Assembly: GCA_021732845.1 (NCBI GenBank)
Contig: JAKFUF010000015.1
Location: forward strand, 1-64,000
DNA from: Planctomycetaceae bacterium
GTDB taxonomy: Bacteria; Planctomycetota; Planctomycetia; Planctomycetales; Planctomycetaceae
Length of the DNA: 64,000 bases
Direction of reading: 5' to 3'
In this document: piece by piece, positions 37,851-48,134 of the stretch
How the letters are laid out: the number at the start of each line of letters is the position of its first letter
Numbering within the stretch: the first letter of the stretch is position 1
Notes under the pieces: generated by a model
What the model was told of the DNA's origin: nothing
Database searches by the model: none
Seen by the model: the letters and a program-made list of their open reading frames with translations, nothing else
Translations under genes and position numbers: made by a program

Positions 37851-38669
37851 CTACGCGCTCTCGCGGGCCAGCGAAGCGACCGCGCTCACCAGCAGCGTGA
37901 CTGTCAGGGGCAATTCGGCCGACGTCCGCCGCACTTCGATGCGGGCACCGTAGCGGTAGAGCGCGGCGACTTTCCAGCGCAGGTCGGTTGCCGGGTCGTC
38001 TGTCTCTTCGGGTTCGCACTCCAGTTCCGGCAGGGCGGAAAAGGGCGGGTTGAAGGTGAGGTGGACCATCGCCAAGGTTTGCCCGGCAGCAAACTCGGCG
38101 GTGACCTGGCCTTCAATGCGGTCCTGTCCGTCAGCCGTGTTTCTTGAAAACCATTGCTGCGCGTCCCGGAAGGGGACTGACGGCGGCGGCAACGGTGGCG
38201 CTGGATGCTGCGGCAGGCGGTCGGCGAGCAGTTGTAGCAAGGGATGCCGTGCCGCCACGAGAGCGGTCAGCGTCATCACGAACGTCACCGTAAACGGTGA
38301 CCGGGTGGAGGTCAGCAGCAGGCACAGGAGCGGCAGCAGCGCCAGCGTGTGCAGGGCCGCCGCCAGCGTATGGGGAGCGGGTTCGTCGGGTGACTGCGGG
38401 ATCAGCCGGCAGGCCAGTTCGCATCCGCAAACGATGGCTGTCAGGAGCAGTGAGATTGCGAGGGCAGGGAGCGCGTTCAACCCGTGGGCCGTGCCGCCGG
38501 TGAGCCACCGGCAGACGACGACGAGGGCGACGATGTTGATGGCCGCCCACAGCAACAACACGGGGCGACGCGGGAGCGTGAGCCACGCGTTCCAGAGCCG
38601 CAGTTCGTCACGGAGCCAGCTTTGCCAAACAGCAAGCGTGTTGGAAACGGACTGGGTGGTGCCGGACAT
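37851..38669 (-). CDS. Membrane protein of unknown function
   Basis: 272-aa protein with four predicted membrane helices in the first 145 residues (LLWAAINIVALVVVCRWL and ALPALAISLLLTAIVCGCEL are the first two). A Pro-rich linker PQHPAPPLPPPSVP and a soluble C-terminal domain (about 165-272) follow; this includes a VAALYRYGARIEVRR block. No recognised family. It is convergent with the M50/HlyD-like gene. Confidence 0.65.
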   Translation of the reverse strand: MSGTTQSVSNTLAVWQSWLRDELRLWNAWLTLPRRPVLLLWAAINIVALVVVCRWLTGGTAHGLNALPALAISLLLTAIVCGCELACRLIPQSPDEPAPHTLAAALHTLALLPLLCLLLTSTRSPFTVTFVMTLTALVAARHPLLQLLADRLPQHPAPPLPPPSVPFRDAQQWFSRNTADGQDRIEGQVTAEFAAGQTLAMVHLTFNPPFSALPELECEPEETDDPATDLRWKVAALYRYGARIEVRRTSAELPLTVTLLVSAVASLARESA

Positions 38670-38823
38670 GCGTGGCCTCGTGCCAACGGTGATTCACGTC
38701 GTCGAAAGTCGATCAACGTCAAGCGAGCGGGCACGTAGGATGGGCTTCCTAGCGCTTCCCAGCCCGTCCTTGAGCGAGTCCCGTTCTCTTGGAGATTCAC
38801 GGCCACGGATGGCCATGATCCAA

Positions 38824-38858
38824 TACAAAACTCATGGGCAGGTCAACCCGCCCATGAG
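38824..38858 (-). terminator. Terminator of metK
   Basis: CTCATGGGC (38831-38839) pairs with GCCCATGAG (38850-38858); on the minus strand the stem is followed by TTTTG. It lies 24 bases after the metK stop. Confidence 0.6.
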
Positions 38859-38881
38859 ATCCAGTTCTCATCCGGTCAAAC

Positions 38882-40093
<1,212 letters not shown>

Positions 40094-40404
40094 CGGAAAA
40101 CTCCATTGATCTGATCGCGATCGTGCGCAACGGCATCGACAGCTTGTAATTCAAGCCGGCATTTTAGGATGCACCCAGAATTGCGACAATCCCACGCCGA
40201 GGATTCCGGCCCGAAAAGTGTGTCCGGGCCATTTTGCCCGCCACCCACATGAATATCAATGTAAAGGTTATAAAATAGAGAAGTATTGTTAAAAGTTACA
40301 GCGCCCGCCTTGGCGGGGTCTCATGGTCTGATGTCTCCGGCAAAGTCCCCAGTTCCGCGGTCGTGGGCGATCCCTCTCATCAGCAGCGATTTGCACCCTG
40401 GCAA
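40094..40404. other. Intergenic region upstream of metK, no RNA motif recognised
   Basis: It contains an AT-rich patch at about 40250-40300, suitable for a metK promoter, and a short CCCGCC/GGCGGG hairpin at 40304-40317, but no clear -35/-10 pair and no riboswitch-like fold. Confidence 0.4.
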
Positions 40405-40959
40405 TCAACTGCGCGGCAATGGGCAGGCGACGCTTTCATAGTCCGGCAGTTCCGCCGAGTTTTCATTCCGGCAGGCCCGCAGGATCTTTCCGTCTTCGAT
40501 CAGAAACGCCCCCGGCAGTTGGCGCACATCGCCCTGCGGCATGCCCAAGCCGTGCTTGAAAATCGCCTTGAACCCCTGCCACCAGACCGCGAAGCCAACC
40601 ACCTGCGAGACCGAGCCACGGATGAGACCGAAGGCCTGGTACAACCGGCGCTGCGGGTCGCTGATGCGGGGCAGATCGTCGATCTGATAGGTCCGCAGCA
40701 GGGCCGCCGCCTCCGCATCGGGGCTCATGTGGACGAGCACGATCTCTGTGCCGGTCGCCAGAATTGCCGTGCGCTTCCGGGCGACTTCGCCGAATGCCTC
40801 GCGGCAGAACGTGCAGCCCAGATGCCGGAAAAAGACCACCAACACCGGACCGCTGCGCGACAATTGCGCCAGCGATACGCCGTCCTGAGTTTGAAAGTCC
40901 CCCAACAGCGTGTCATCCAGCGCGGTTGCTGGAACCTCGGTCAACATGGCGTGGCTCAC
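40405..40959 (-). CDS. AhpC/TSA-type thioredoxin-fold protein
   Basis: 184-aa protein of the peroxiredoxin-like 2 / AhpC-TSA_2 group. VVFFRHLGCTFCREAFGEVA supplies a CxxC active site at the start of helix 1 of a thioredoxin fold. The following VLVHMSPDAEAAALLRTYQI and the RLYQAFGLIRGS block are typical of the group, some of whose members are selenoproteins (SelL). No signal peptide, so cytosolic redox activity is likely. It starts 15 bases after the stop of the S8 protease gene on the same strand. Confidence 0.8.
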   Translation of the reverse strand: MSHAMLTEVPATALDDTLLGDFQTQDGVSLAQLSRSGPVLVVFFRHLGCTFCREAFGEVARKRTAILATGTEIVLVHMSPDAEAAALLRTYQIDDLPRISDPQRRLYQAFGLIRGSVSQVVGFAVWWQGFKAIFKHGLGMPQGDVRQLPGAFLIEDGKILRACRNENSAELPDYESVACPLPRS

Positions 40960-40974
40960 TGGATTCCTGGCCGG

Positions 40975-43900
40975 TCAATACCCCTCCATCTTGGCAGGAA
41001 ACATGATCGGCAGCCAGCGGCGTTCATACTCGAACTGGTGCGACCAGCCAAGTTCCTCGGCCAGGTCACGCCGTTTCTCTGCGTGCAAGTAGCTCGGCGC
41101 GGCATTGCTGCTTTGCTGCAGCAACAGTTGCAGCGCGACCCCTGGGCGCCCCTGCCGGCGTTCGCGCCGCAGGTGCAGCAGGAAATATGCAGGCTCGGTC
41201 GTGTCGACCCATTTCCGCAACTCGGCAAACGTGGCTTCAAACAGCACGGCATTCGCTGTCTTCTCGGCATCCGTCAGCGGATGCTTGGCGAGCACTTCCG
41301 GCAACTCGCGGAAACCGACCGCGCGGCCTTTGCGATACAGTGTGTCGACCAGTTGCGACTTCAGCACCGTGGCCTTTTCCCGATCGGCTGCGGCCGCGGG
41401 ATCTTCTGGGTTCACATTGGTCGCCAGGGCCAGAGCCAGCTTGGCGGCGTCGATCTTTGCCAAGACCGCATCCGCGGCGGCGATCACTTCGGGCAGCCGG
41501 TCATCACGCAGATTCTCGTCGTCATCCAGCCGAAGCAGCCGGGTCAGATCCACCAGCAGGGTCTGCGGGGCTTGGGCCAAAATCTCCGCGGCGAGCTTGT
41601 CGAAAACCTCTTTGTCCGTCGGCAGCGTGAGCGACTGCAACTGCTGAAGCTGGAACTCGGTCTGTGCTTTCGCCAAGCGGGTGGCGGTGTCGGGAGCGGC
41701 AGTCGAGGAGGCAGGCGATGCTGAGCCACGCGGCGCGTTCGGCACTGGGACCATGACGCGCAGCGGGATCTCGGGGGAGTGGGCATGCAGTTGCAGTGAA
41801 CCCAACAGTTCCTCTCCAGCCGCTCCGGGATACGATGCCGGCGGTGTGATGAACAGGGCGCGGGTCTGCCGGGGAAGCCACGATTTCTGGGAGAACCGGC
41901 CAGCATTCACGCTGGCGGGACGGGCGGGGGAGACGGGCAGATCGATCGGGCCGATACCGCGGTCGAGCGCCAGCCGCAGCGTCTGAAGCTTTTGCAGTGC
42001 CTCCGGCGAGGTGTGGCGAATCTGCAGCTTGAGGGTGTGGCCGCCGGGGCTTAGCGTCACGGCGTCGGGGAACATGTCATTGGTCGCGACGCGCCGCTTG
42101 CCAGCATCGAACAGCATCCAAAACAGCGTGCCGTAATCGGAGTCGTACAGCAGTCCGTCAATCTGCGGAAACCGTGGGGTGACTGAGCCTCGCTGAGATT
42201 GGTCGAAGCGGTAGGTCAGCAGCAGTTCATGCCAGATCTGCCCCTCGGGCAGCCTGTCCCGGTCATCGCTCAACAACCGGATTGTGGTACTCTCGGGGCG
42301 CACGATCTGCCGGTGTGTGGTCAGCACCGCTTTGACGTCGTCGTCTCCCAGCGACTCTGCCCCCAGCGCCGCCGTCACCTCGACTTCGGTCGCCGGCCCT
42401 TCTGGTGCCAAATCGGCCGCGGTTGAATTCGGCAGCAGGCTGTGAAACTCGATCTTGTAGGTGAGCCCGCTCTCAATGCCATTCCACTCCTGAACGAAGC
42501 ACAGCTCCAGCAGTTGTTCGCCCGCGACAGCAAACGACTCTTCGTACGGCACGCCCGCGACCACTCGCGGGTGCCAGGTGTGCTTGGAAAACGCCTTGCC
42601 CGGCTGCGCGGTGGCCGCGTCGATCAGGAAGCGGGCGGGGTTCGTTCCCTCCGGCTGAGTCAGAGTCAAGGTGGCCCATGTCGCACCGGCGGGGACCGCG
42701 AAGAACCGGCGTTCCAGTTGCCCTGGAGTGAAGGACAAGGTCTCTTCCAGGCGCGGCCGCGGCTCATTCTCCAGCGACATTGGCCGCAGCACGGTCACCG
42801 GCAGGCGAAACAACGGCCCGCGTTCTGGTCGCGCGGCGTCGAAGCCCAGCACCTCCGCCGAGTGGACACCCGGCGGCAGCTCGGTCGGGTCGACCCGCAG
42901 TTCGAACATCCGGAAGCCACTGGAGAGTTGAATGCTTTCGGCCGCCTGTACCCAGTCGGCTGTCGATTGCAGACGCACCGACAAATCAAACTGCAACTCG
43001 TTCTGGTGGGAGGGATCTATGGGCAACGTGGTTTGCACGCGCACCAGCATGTCCTGTGGTGTGTTCGTTTCAAACGGCTCCCGCAGGTAGACGCCCCGCG
43101 CGTTGTCGCGGAAGGGAATCGTCGCTTGAAACACGGCGAGTTCGCCGCGGTCGTTGGCGTGCCGTTGAAGATGGTCCCAGGCCTTGTCGACCTGCAGCAA
43201 CCCCGGTCCCTGGGCAAACACCTCGCTCCGGTTGATGAACTGCGCGGTGTTTTGAATGGCCCGCCGTACGCTGGCGGGGGAAAAGGGGGTCTTGGTTTCC
43301 TTCGCGGCGGAGACGAGCAGCGCCAGATTTCCACAGGCGTGCGGCGACGCCATGGAGGTTCCATTCATCTGCAACTGCCGCCGCAACGTCCATTGGGGAA
43401 CCGGCGCGAACGCGCCGCCGGGGGCAAAAATATCGACCCCCATGTCGCCGTCGCGCGTCGGCCCACGCGAGGTCCAGGAGTACGCCAGCCCCTCCTCGGC
43501 CTGCGTGGCTTCCTTGGCCCGTGGAGAGTACTGCGCCGCCATCATGGCAGGCGAAAGGTACGCGCCGACTCCGAGAATGGCGCTGGTGGTACCACCAGGC
43601 GCACCCACGGTCGAGAGTGCCGGCCCGCTGTTGCCCGCACTGGAAACAAAAATCACCCCGTGTTTCGTCACCAAATTGGCAAACGCTTCCGAGATGATTC
43701 CGGCGTTCGGCCGAGTCGTGGCTTCGCCGTAGCTCATGTTGATCAGGTCGCATTTGTTGCGCAGCACCACATCCTGAGCCCGCAGCAGCGCCGTGCCGGT
43801 CTCCATGCTGTCCAGCCGGGTGTCGCCGATTTTGACGCCCACGATCTGGGCACCGGGAGCCACGCCGTTCAGTTCCGGCTGCTGCGGATAGTTGGCGGCG

Positions 43901-44763
43901 ACGATCCCCGCCACGTGCGTGCCATGCGATCCCGAGTCGGTGACGATCGACAGCAGGTTCCCCTGGTTGTAAATGTTCACGGCGAAATTCAGCCGATCCT
44001 CCTGGCCGAACGTGGACCAGCCACGCTCGGTGCGGAAGTCCGTCAGCGCCTGTTCCTCGGCCAGGTCACTGTCTTCATCGCAGTCGATCACCGCCCGCCA
44101 GACGCTGCCGTCGTGGTACACCACGCAGTCAAACAATGGACCGGGATCGTCGTACGAATCGGCCAGCGTCTTCAGCACATCGACCCGGGCTTCCAAGTCG
44201 GACCGTGTCAGCTTTTCAGCGGGAGTTGGGCGCGGATGGGCCGCATCGAAGGTGTCCAGTGCCTGGCGGGCGTCGGCCTGGGCCTTGCGGTGCGCCGTCT
44301 GCCATTGCTGCTGTCGGGTCTTTCGAATCCGGCCTTCGAGTTCGCCGGGAAAGATGTCCCACGCCCGTTTGACACCCACATGGTAGTCACCCGTCGGGTT
44401 GGCTCCCGCAGGTGGCTTGAGCTTTCGTCCGCTCAGCCCCGCGAGCGTCCCGTCGACCACTTTGATGACCTTGGAAACGTCGACATCGCCGCTGCCGGTG
44501 GCATCGACCAAGTCCACAATTTTCGGCTGGCCGTGGCTCGTGGTCTGCAACCCCTCGGCTCCCGGGTCGACCCCGGTATCAAAGATCGCGACGACCGCGC
44601 CACGTCCGTCAAACGTGGGATGCTTGCTCAAAAAGCGGCTGGCACCGGTCTCCTCCTTCGGCAGCAGCCCAGCCGTTGGAAACGCTGCCTGCTCCTGCCC
44701 GTGGCTCAGGCAGGCAACCAACAGCAACATCGATCCACACAGCGCCGCAATCATTCGTCGCAT
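40975..44763 (-). CDS. Tripeptidyl-peptidase II-like S8 serine protease
   Basis: 1262-aa subtilase. A signal peptide (MRRMIAALCGSMLLLVACLS) suggests export. The catalytic Asp62 is in FDTGVDPGA, His280 in SHGTHVAG, Asn in GNSGP and Ser in GTSMASPHACG. The gap of about 218 residues between Asp and His is the hallmark insertion of tripeptidyl-peptidase II, and the size of about 1,250 residues with a long beta- and helix-rich C-terminal region also matches TPP II. TPP II is best known from eukaryotes, where it trims tripeptides from peptide N-termini. Start ATG 44763 opens the signal peptide. Confidence 0.88.
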   Translation of the reverse strand: MRRMIAALCGSMLLLVACLSHGQEQAAFPTAGLLPKEETGASRFLSKHPTFDGRGAVVAIFDTGVDPGAEGLQTTSHGQPKIVDLVDATGSGDVDVSKVIKVVDGTLAGLSGRKLKPPAGANPTGDYHVGVKRAWDIFPGELEGRIRKTRQQQWQTAHRKAQADARQALDTFDAAHPRPTPAEKLTRSDLEARVDVLKTLADSYDDPGPLFDCVVYHDGSVWRAVIDCDEDSDLAEEQALTDFRTERGWSTFGQEDRLNFAVNIYNQGNLLSIVTDSGSHGTHVAGIVAANYPQQPELNGVAPGAQIVGVKIGDTRLDSMETGTALLRAQDVVLRNKCDLINMSYGEATTRPNAGIISEAFANLVTKHGVIFVSSAGNSGPALSTVGAPGGTTSAILGVGAYLSPAMMAAQYSPRAKEATQAEEGLAYSWTSRGPTRDGDMGVDIFAPGGAFAPVPQWTLRRQLQMNGTSMASPHACGNLALLVSAAKETKTPFSPASVRRAIQNTAQFINRSEVFAQGPGLLQVDKAWDHLQRHANDRGELAVFQATIPFRDNARGVYLREPFETNTPQDMLVRVQTTLPIDPSHQNELQFDLSVRLQSTADWVQAAESIQLSSGFRMFELRVDPTELPPGVHSAEVLGFDAARPERGPLFRLPVTVLRPMSLENEPRPRLEETLSFTPGQLERRFFAVPAGATWATLTLTQPEGTNPARFLIDAATAQPGKAFSKHTWHPRVVAGVPYEESFAVAGEQLLELCFVQEWNGIESGLTYKIEFHSLLPNSTAADLAPEGPATEVEVTAALGAESLGDDDVKAVLTTHRQIVRPESTTIRLLSDDRDRLPEGQIWHELLLTYRFDQSQRGSVTPRFPQIDGLLYDSDYGTLFWMLFDAGKRRVATNDMFPDAVTLSPGGHTLKLQIRHTSPEALQKLQTLRLALDRGIGPIDLPVSPARPASVNAGRFSQKSWLPRQTRALFITPPASYPGAAGEELLGSLQLHAHSPEIPLRVMVPVPNAPRGSASPASSTAAPDTATRLAKAQTEFQLQQLQSLTLPTDKEVFDKLAAEILAQAPQTLLVDLTRLLRLDDDENLRDDRLPEVIAAADAVLAKIDAAKLALALATNVNPEDPAAAADREKATVLKSQLVDTLYRKGRAVGFRELPEVLAKHPLTDAEKTANAVLFEATFAELRKWVDTTEPAYFLLHLRRERRQGRPGVALQLLLQQSSNAAPSYLHAEKRRDLAEELGWSHQFEYERRWLPIMFPAKMEGY

Positions 44764-44909
44764 GGCAACCCCGGCTCCTTGGCGAAACACGCGGGGCACG
44801 GAAGATTGGGAAGAATGTGCCGGTCGCGTTGAATTCACCATCTTAGTGCGCGGGTGAGCCGGACGCAGGTGGATTTCAGGATTTTTGCCTGCTCAAGGAG
44901 GATCAGCGA

Positions 44910-45017
44910 ATGAAAACCAACGGGATTGTTTACGGTTCCAAGCGATCAATCATGCAATTGGCCGATCGAGTCAACAAAGATCTTGCCTCCGAGGGCTGGG
45001 GCGATCCGGTAATTTGA
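44910..45017 (+). CDS. Possible 35-aa peptide with strong ribosome-binding site
   Basis: ATG 44910 is preceded by AAGGAGG at an 8-base spacing and opens a 35-codon frame (MKTNGIVYGSKRSIMQLADR...). It is antisense to the end of the 61-aa gene on the minus strand, so both are unlikely to be conserved genes. Reported because its initiation signal is among the best in the window. Confidence 0.3.
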   Translation: MKTNGIVYGSKRSIMQLADRVNKDLASEGWGDPVI

Positions 45018-45131
45018 TCCGGGCTTTTTCTGAATGTTCGGATTCTTCGACTCCAGCTCCTCAACTTGCCTCAACAGGTCTTGATCAACCTTCCGGTTTC
45101 GCTCAGCAATCTTTCGCATGTCTTGGTTCAT
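44946..45131 (-). CDS. Small hypothetical protein (61 aa)
   Basis: 61-aa charged protein, MNQDMRKIAERNRKVDQDLL..., with a helical, coiled-coil-prone first half and a Gly/Pro-containing second half ending in GGKIFVDSIGQLHD. The start at ATG 45131 has GGAG eight bases upstream. It is divergent from the DUF1549 gene. No family recognised; the regular helix composition supports a real gene. Confidence 0.55.
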   Translation of the reverse strand: MNQDMRKIAERNRKVDQDLLRQVEELESKNPNIQKKPGSNYRIAPALGGKIFVDSIGQLHD

Positions 45132-45245
45132 CAGAAAAACTCCGCGTGTGGACGAACCTGCAGAACTCAAGCTATCGAGGTGTTGCCCAGTTACATGTTC
45201 GTAGCGATCCTTCGAAAACCGAAAATTACCAGATACGATGCATGT

Positions 45246-48107
45246 ATGAGAACTCTTGCATGCTTAAGACTGACCGTCTTGGAATATCAACGGTTACCGC
45301 AACTGACGCAGGCGATTGTCTTGGCCATACTGTTCGTGGTTTGGCCAGGCATCGCAGGCACCAGGGCTGGGGCCGATGAACCGGTCACGCCTGAGCAGGC
45401 ACGGTTCTTTGAGACCCGGATCCGGCCGATTTTGGTGGAGCACTGCCAGGGGTGTCATGGTCCCAAGAAGCAGGAGGCGGGGCTGCGGCTGGATTCTCGG
45501 GCCGCACTGCTCAAGGGGACGGATGCCGGGGCGGTGGTAGAAACTGGCAAGCCGGACGAGAGCAGCCTGATCGAAGCGATCCGCCACGAGAACGGGTTGA
45601 AGATGCCGCCGGAGGGCAAGCTGCCCGACGCGGCGATCGCGGATCTGACTGAGTGGGTCCGCCAAGGGTTGCCGTGGCCGGAAGCGGCACCGGTCAAAAG
45701 TCCCGCCGAATCCGCGGGTCAGCACTGGGCGTTTCAACCGGTGCGTGAGCCCCAGGCACCGGTGGTGAAAGACGCTACGTGGCCGCGTTCTCCCCTCGAT
45801 CAGTACGTGCTGGCGAAGCTGGAAGCCGAGGGGCTGAAACCGGCCGCTCAAGCCGACAAGCGAACGCTGTTGCGGCGGGCCTCGTTTGACCTGTTGGGGC
45901 TCCCTCCCACGCCCGAAGAACTGTCCGCCTTTGACGCGGATGCGTCGCCGATGGCCTTCGCCACGGTGGTGGACCGGTTGCTCACTTCGCCACACTACGG
46001 CGAACGCTGGGCGCGGCACTGGCTGGATGTGGCCCGCTATGCCGACAACAAAGGCTACGTGTTCTTTGAAGAGCAGAATTATCCCTGGGCCTATGCCTAC
46101 CGGGACTACGTCGTGCGGGCGTTCAACGAAGACCTGCCCTACGACCAGTTTATCATCCAGCAACTGGCCGCCGACCAGTTGGACTTGGGAGCCGACAAGC
46201 GGCCGTTGACCGCACTGGGGTTCCTGACCGTCGGCGGGCACTTCATGGGAAATGTCCATGACATTCAGGACGACCGGATTGATGTGGTGACCCGTGGCTT
46301 GCAGGGGCTGACGGTGGCCTGTGCCCGCTGCCACGACCACAAGTTCGACGCCATACCCCAGGCAGACTACTACTCCCTGTACGGTGTGTTCCGCAGTTCC
46401 GTCGAGCCCCTGATGCCGCCGACGTTCCTCCCGACGCCGGAGACAGAAGAATCGAGGAAATTCGAGGCGGAGCTGCAAGTGCGGCTCAAAAAGCTGGCCG
46501 ACTTCGTCACGATGAAGCACCAGAATCTGGTGAACTCGGCCCGAGTCCGCGTGGCGGAGTACCTGATGGCGGCGTATGCCACGCGCGACAAGCCGAGCAC
46601 CGAAGACTTCATGTTGATCAGCAATCCGGATGATCCGCATCCGCTGGTGATCCTGCGGTGGTGGGTCTTCCTGGACAAGACCCGCCGCGGTCATGACCCG
46701 GTCTGGTCCCTGTGGCACGCCTTTGCGGCATTGCCAGAAGCGGAGTTCGCCGCCAAGTCCGTAGAACTCTGTGCTGAACTGAGCGCCAAGCAGGCTCTCC
46801 CCAATGCTGCCGACAAACGTGTGAACCCCATTCTGCTGGCGGCCCTGCTGGAGAAACCACCGCAGACGATGGCCGAAGTGGCCGAGCGGTTTGCCGCCGT
46901 GTTGAAGGAGACCGATCAACAGTGGCAGGCCCTCGTGGCGCAGACCGGCGGCGGCGCTCCCGCACCCGTGGCTCTGCCCGATCTCGCCCGCGAACAGTTG
47001 CGGCAGGTGTTGTACGGTGCCGATGCTCCGCCCAATGTGCCGTTGCTGTCCGGCTGGGGGTTCCTGTCGCTGCTGCCCGACCGGCCGGCGCAGGGTGAGT
47101 ATCAGAAGATTTTGAAGGAGGTCGAGCAGTGGAGCATGACCGGACCGGGTGCCCCGGCGCGGGCGATGGTGTTGGAAGACCAAGCCGAACCGTTTGAGCC
47201 TCGGATCTTTCTGCGGGGCAACCCCAACCGCCTGGGAAATGCTGTGCCACGGCAGTTCTTGGGTGCGGTGCGTCCCAACCGGGAGCCATTTCAACATGGC
47301 AGCGGTCGGCTGGAACTGGCGCGGCAGATTGTGGATCCCGCCAATCCTCTGACGGCACGGGTGATGGTCAACCGCGTGTGGGCCGAACATTTTGGGGCGG
47401 GGTTGGTCCGCACGCCAAGCGATTTCGGTGTGCGCAGCGAACCCCCGTCACACCCGGAACTGCTGGATTGGCTGGCGACGCGGTTCGTCAAGCAGGGCTG
47501 GTCGCTGAAGGCGTTGCACCGCGAGATTCTGCTGTCGGCGACTTGGCAGCAGGCGGGCACAACCGATGACGTTGCCGCTCCACGCCAAGATCCCGAGAAC
47601 CGTTGGCTGTGGCACATGCCCCCGCGGCGGCTCGATTTTGAAGGCACACGCGACGCCCTCCTGGCCGTCAGCGGCACGCTGGATCGAACCCTCGGCGGAC
47701 CTCCGGTCCAGCTCCTCGATTTCCCCAGTCCCCCCCGGCGAACACTCTACGGCTTCATCGACCGGCTCAATACGCAGGGCCTGTTGCGAACCTTTGATGT
47801 CCCCAGCCCCGATACATCGAGCCCCCAGCGCGACACGACGACGGTCGCCGCCCAAGCTCTGTTCCTCTTGAACGGACCGTTCTCGCAGGACTGTGCGAAG
47901 AAGCTGCTGGCGCGGCCGGAGGTCGCCGCGGAAACGGCGATTTCGCCGAGAACTGAGAAGATTTATCAGTTGCTGCTCTCCCGCAAACCCACGGGCGAGG
48001 AACTGCAATTGGCAACTTCGTTTCTGGGCGAGAATCTGGATGCGGGAAGCTGGGAACGCTATGTCCACGGACTGTTGCTGACGAATGAGTTCGTCTTTGT
48101 GGATTAA
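45246..48107 (+). CDS. DUF1549/DUF1553 planctomycete cytochrome-like protein
   Basis: 953-aa exported protein. A hydrophobic segment (about residues 18-35) is the signal. The PSCyt1 domain follows with one haem-binding CQGCH motif, then DUF1549, containing the second site CARCHDHKFDAI, and a C-terminal DUF1553 with NPLTARVMVNRVWAEHFG and LLSATWQQAG. Proteins of this layout are a hallmark of planctomycetes and normally pair with DUF1501 genes; a TIR gene separates it from its likely DUF1501 partner here. The reaction is unknown. ATG 45246 was chosen for the signal peptide; an in-frame ATG at 45195 is possible. Confidence 0.9.
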   Translation: MRTLACLRLTVLEYQRLPQLTQAIVLAILFVVWPGIAGTRAGADEPVTPEQARFFETRIRPILVEHCQGCHGPKKQEAGLRLDSRAALLKGTDAGAVVETGKPDESSLIEAIRHENGLKMPPEGKLPDAAIADLTEWVRQGLPWPEAAPVKSPAESAGQHWAFQPVREPQAPVVKDATWPRSPLDQYVLAKLEAEGLKPAAQADKRTLLRRASFDLLGLPPTPEELSAFDADASPMAFATVVDRLLTSPHYGERWARHWLDVARYADNKGYVFFEEQNYPWAYAYRDYVVRAFNEDLPYDQFIIQQLAADQLDLGADKRPLTALGFLTVGGHFMGNVHDIQDDRIDVVTRGLQGLTVACARCHDHKFDAIPQADYYSLYGVFRSSVEPLMPPTFLPTPETEESRKFEAELQVRLKKLADFVTMKHQNLVNSARVRVAEYLMAAYATRDKPSTEDFMLISNPDDPHPLVILRWWVFLDKTRRGHDPVWSLWHAFAALPEAEFAAKSVELCAELSAKQALPNAADKRVNPILLAALLEKPPQTMAEVAERFAAVLKETDQQWQALVAQTGGGAPAPVALPDLAREQLRQVLYGADAPPNVPLLSGWGFLSLLPDRPAQGEYQKILKEVEQWSMTGPGAPARAMVLEDQAEPFEPRIFLRGNPNRLGNAVPRQFLGAVRPNREPFQHGSGRLELARQIVDPANPLTARVMVNRVWAEHFGAGLVRTPSDFGVRSEPPSHPELLDWLATRFVKQGWSLKALHREILLSATWQQAGTTDDVAAPRQDPENRWLWHMPPRRLDFEGTRDALLAVSGTLDRTLGGPPVQLLDFPSPPRRTLYGFIDRLNTQGLLRTFDVPSPDTSSPQRDTTTVAAQALFLLNGPFSQDCAKKLLARPEVAAETAISPRTEKIYQLLLSRKPTGEELQLATSFLGENLDAGSWERYVHGLLLTNEFVFVD

Positions 48108-48134
48108 CCGCGACAGACACTCTGGAAAGTGAAG

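Noticed and set aside
40094-40404. SAM riboswitch upstream of metK
   Set aside because: No conserved riboswitch core or convincing terminator was visible; a covariance search would settle it.
42442-44832. Very long open frame (796 codons, plus strand) opposite the TPP II-like gene
   Set aside because: It is the mirror of GC-biased codons on the minus strand; the translation has no family motif, whereas the minus frame has a complete protease. The same holds for long antisense frames opposite lpdA (1267-3060), the M50 gene (35274-37082), metK (38996-40066) and the DUF1549 gene (45294-47390).
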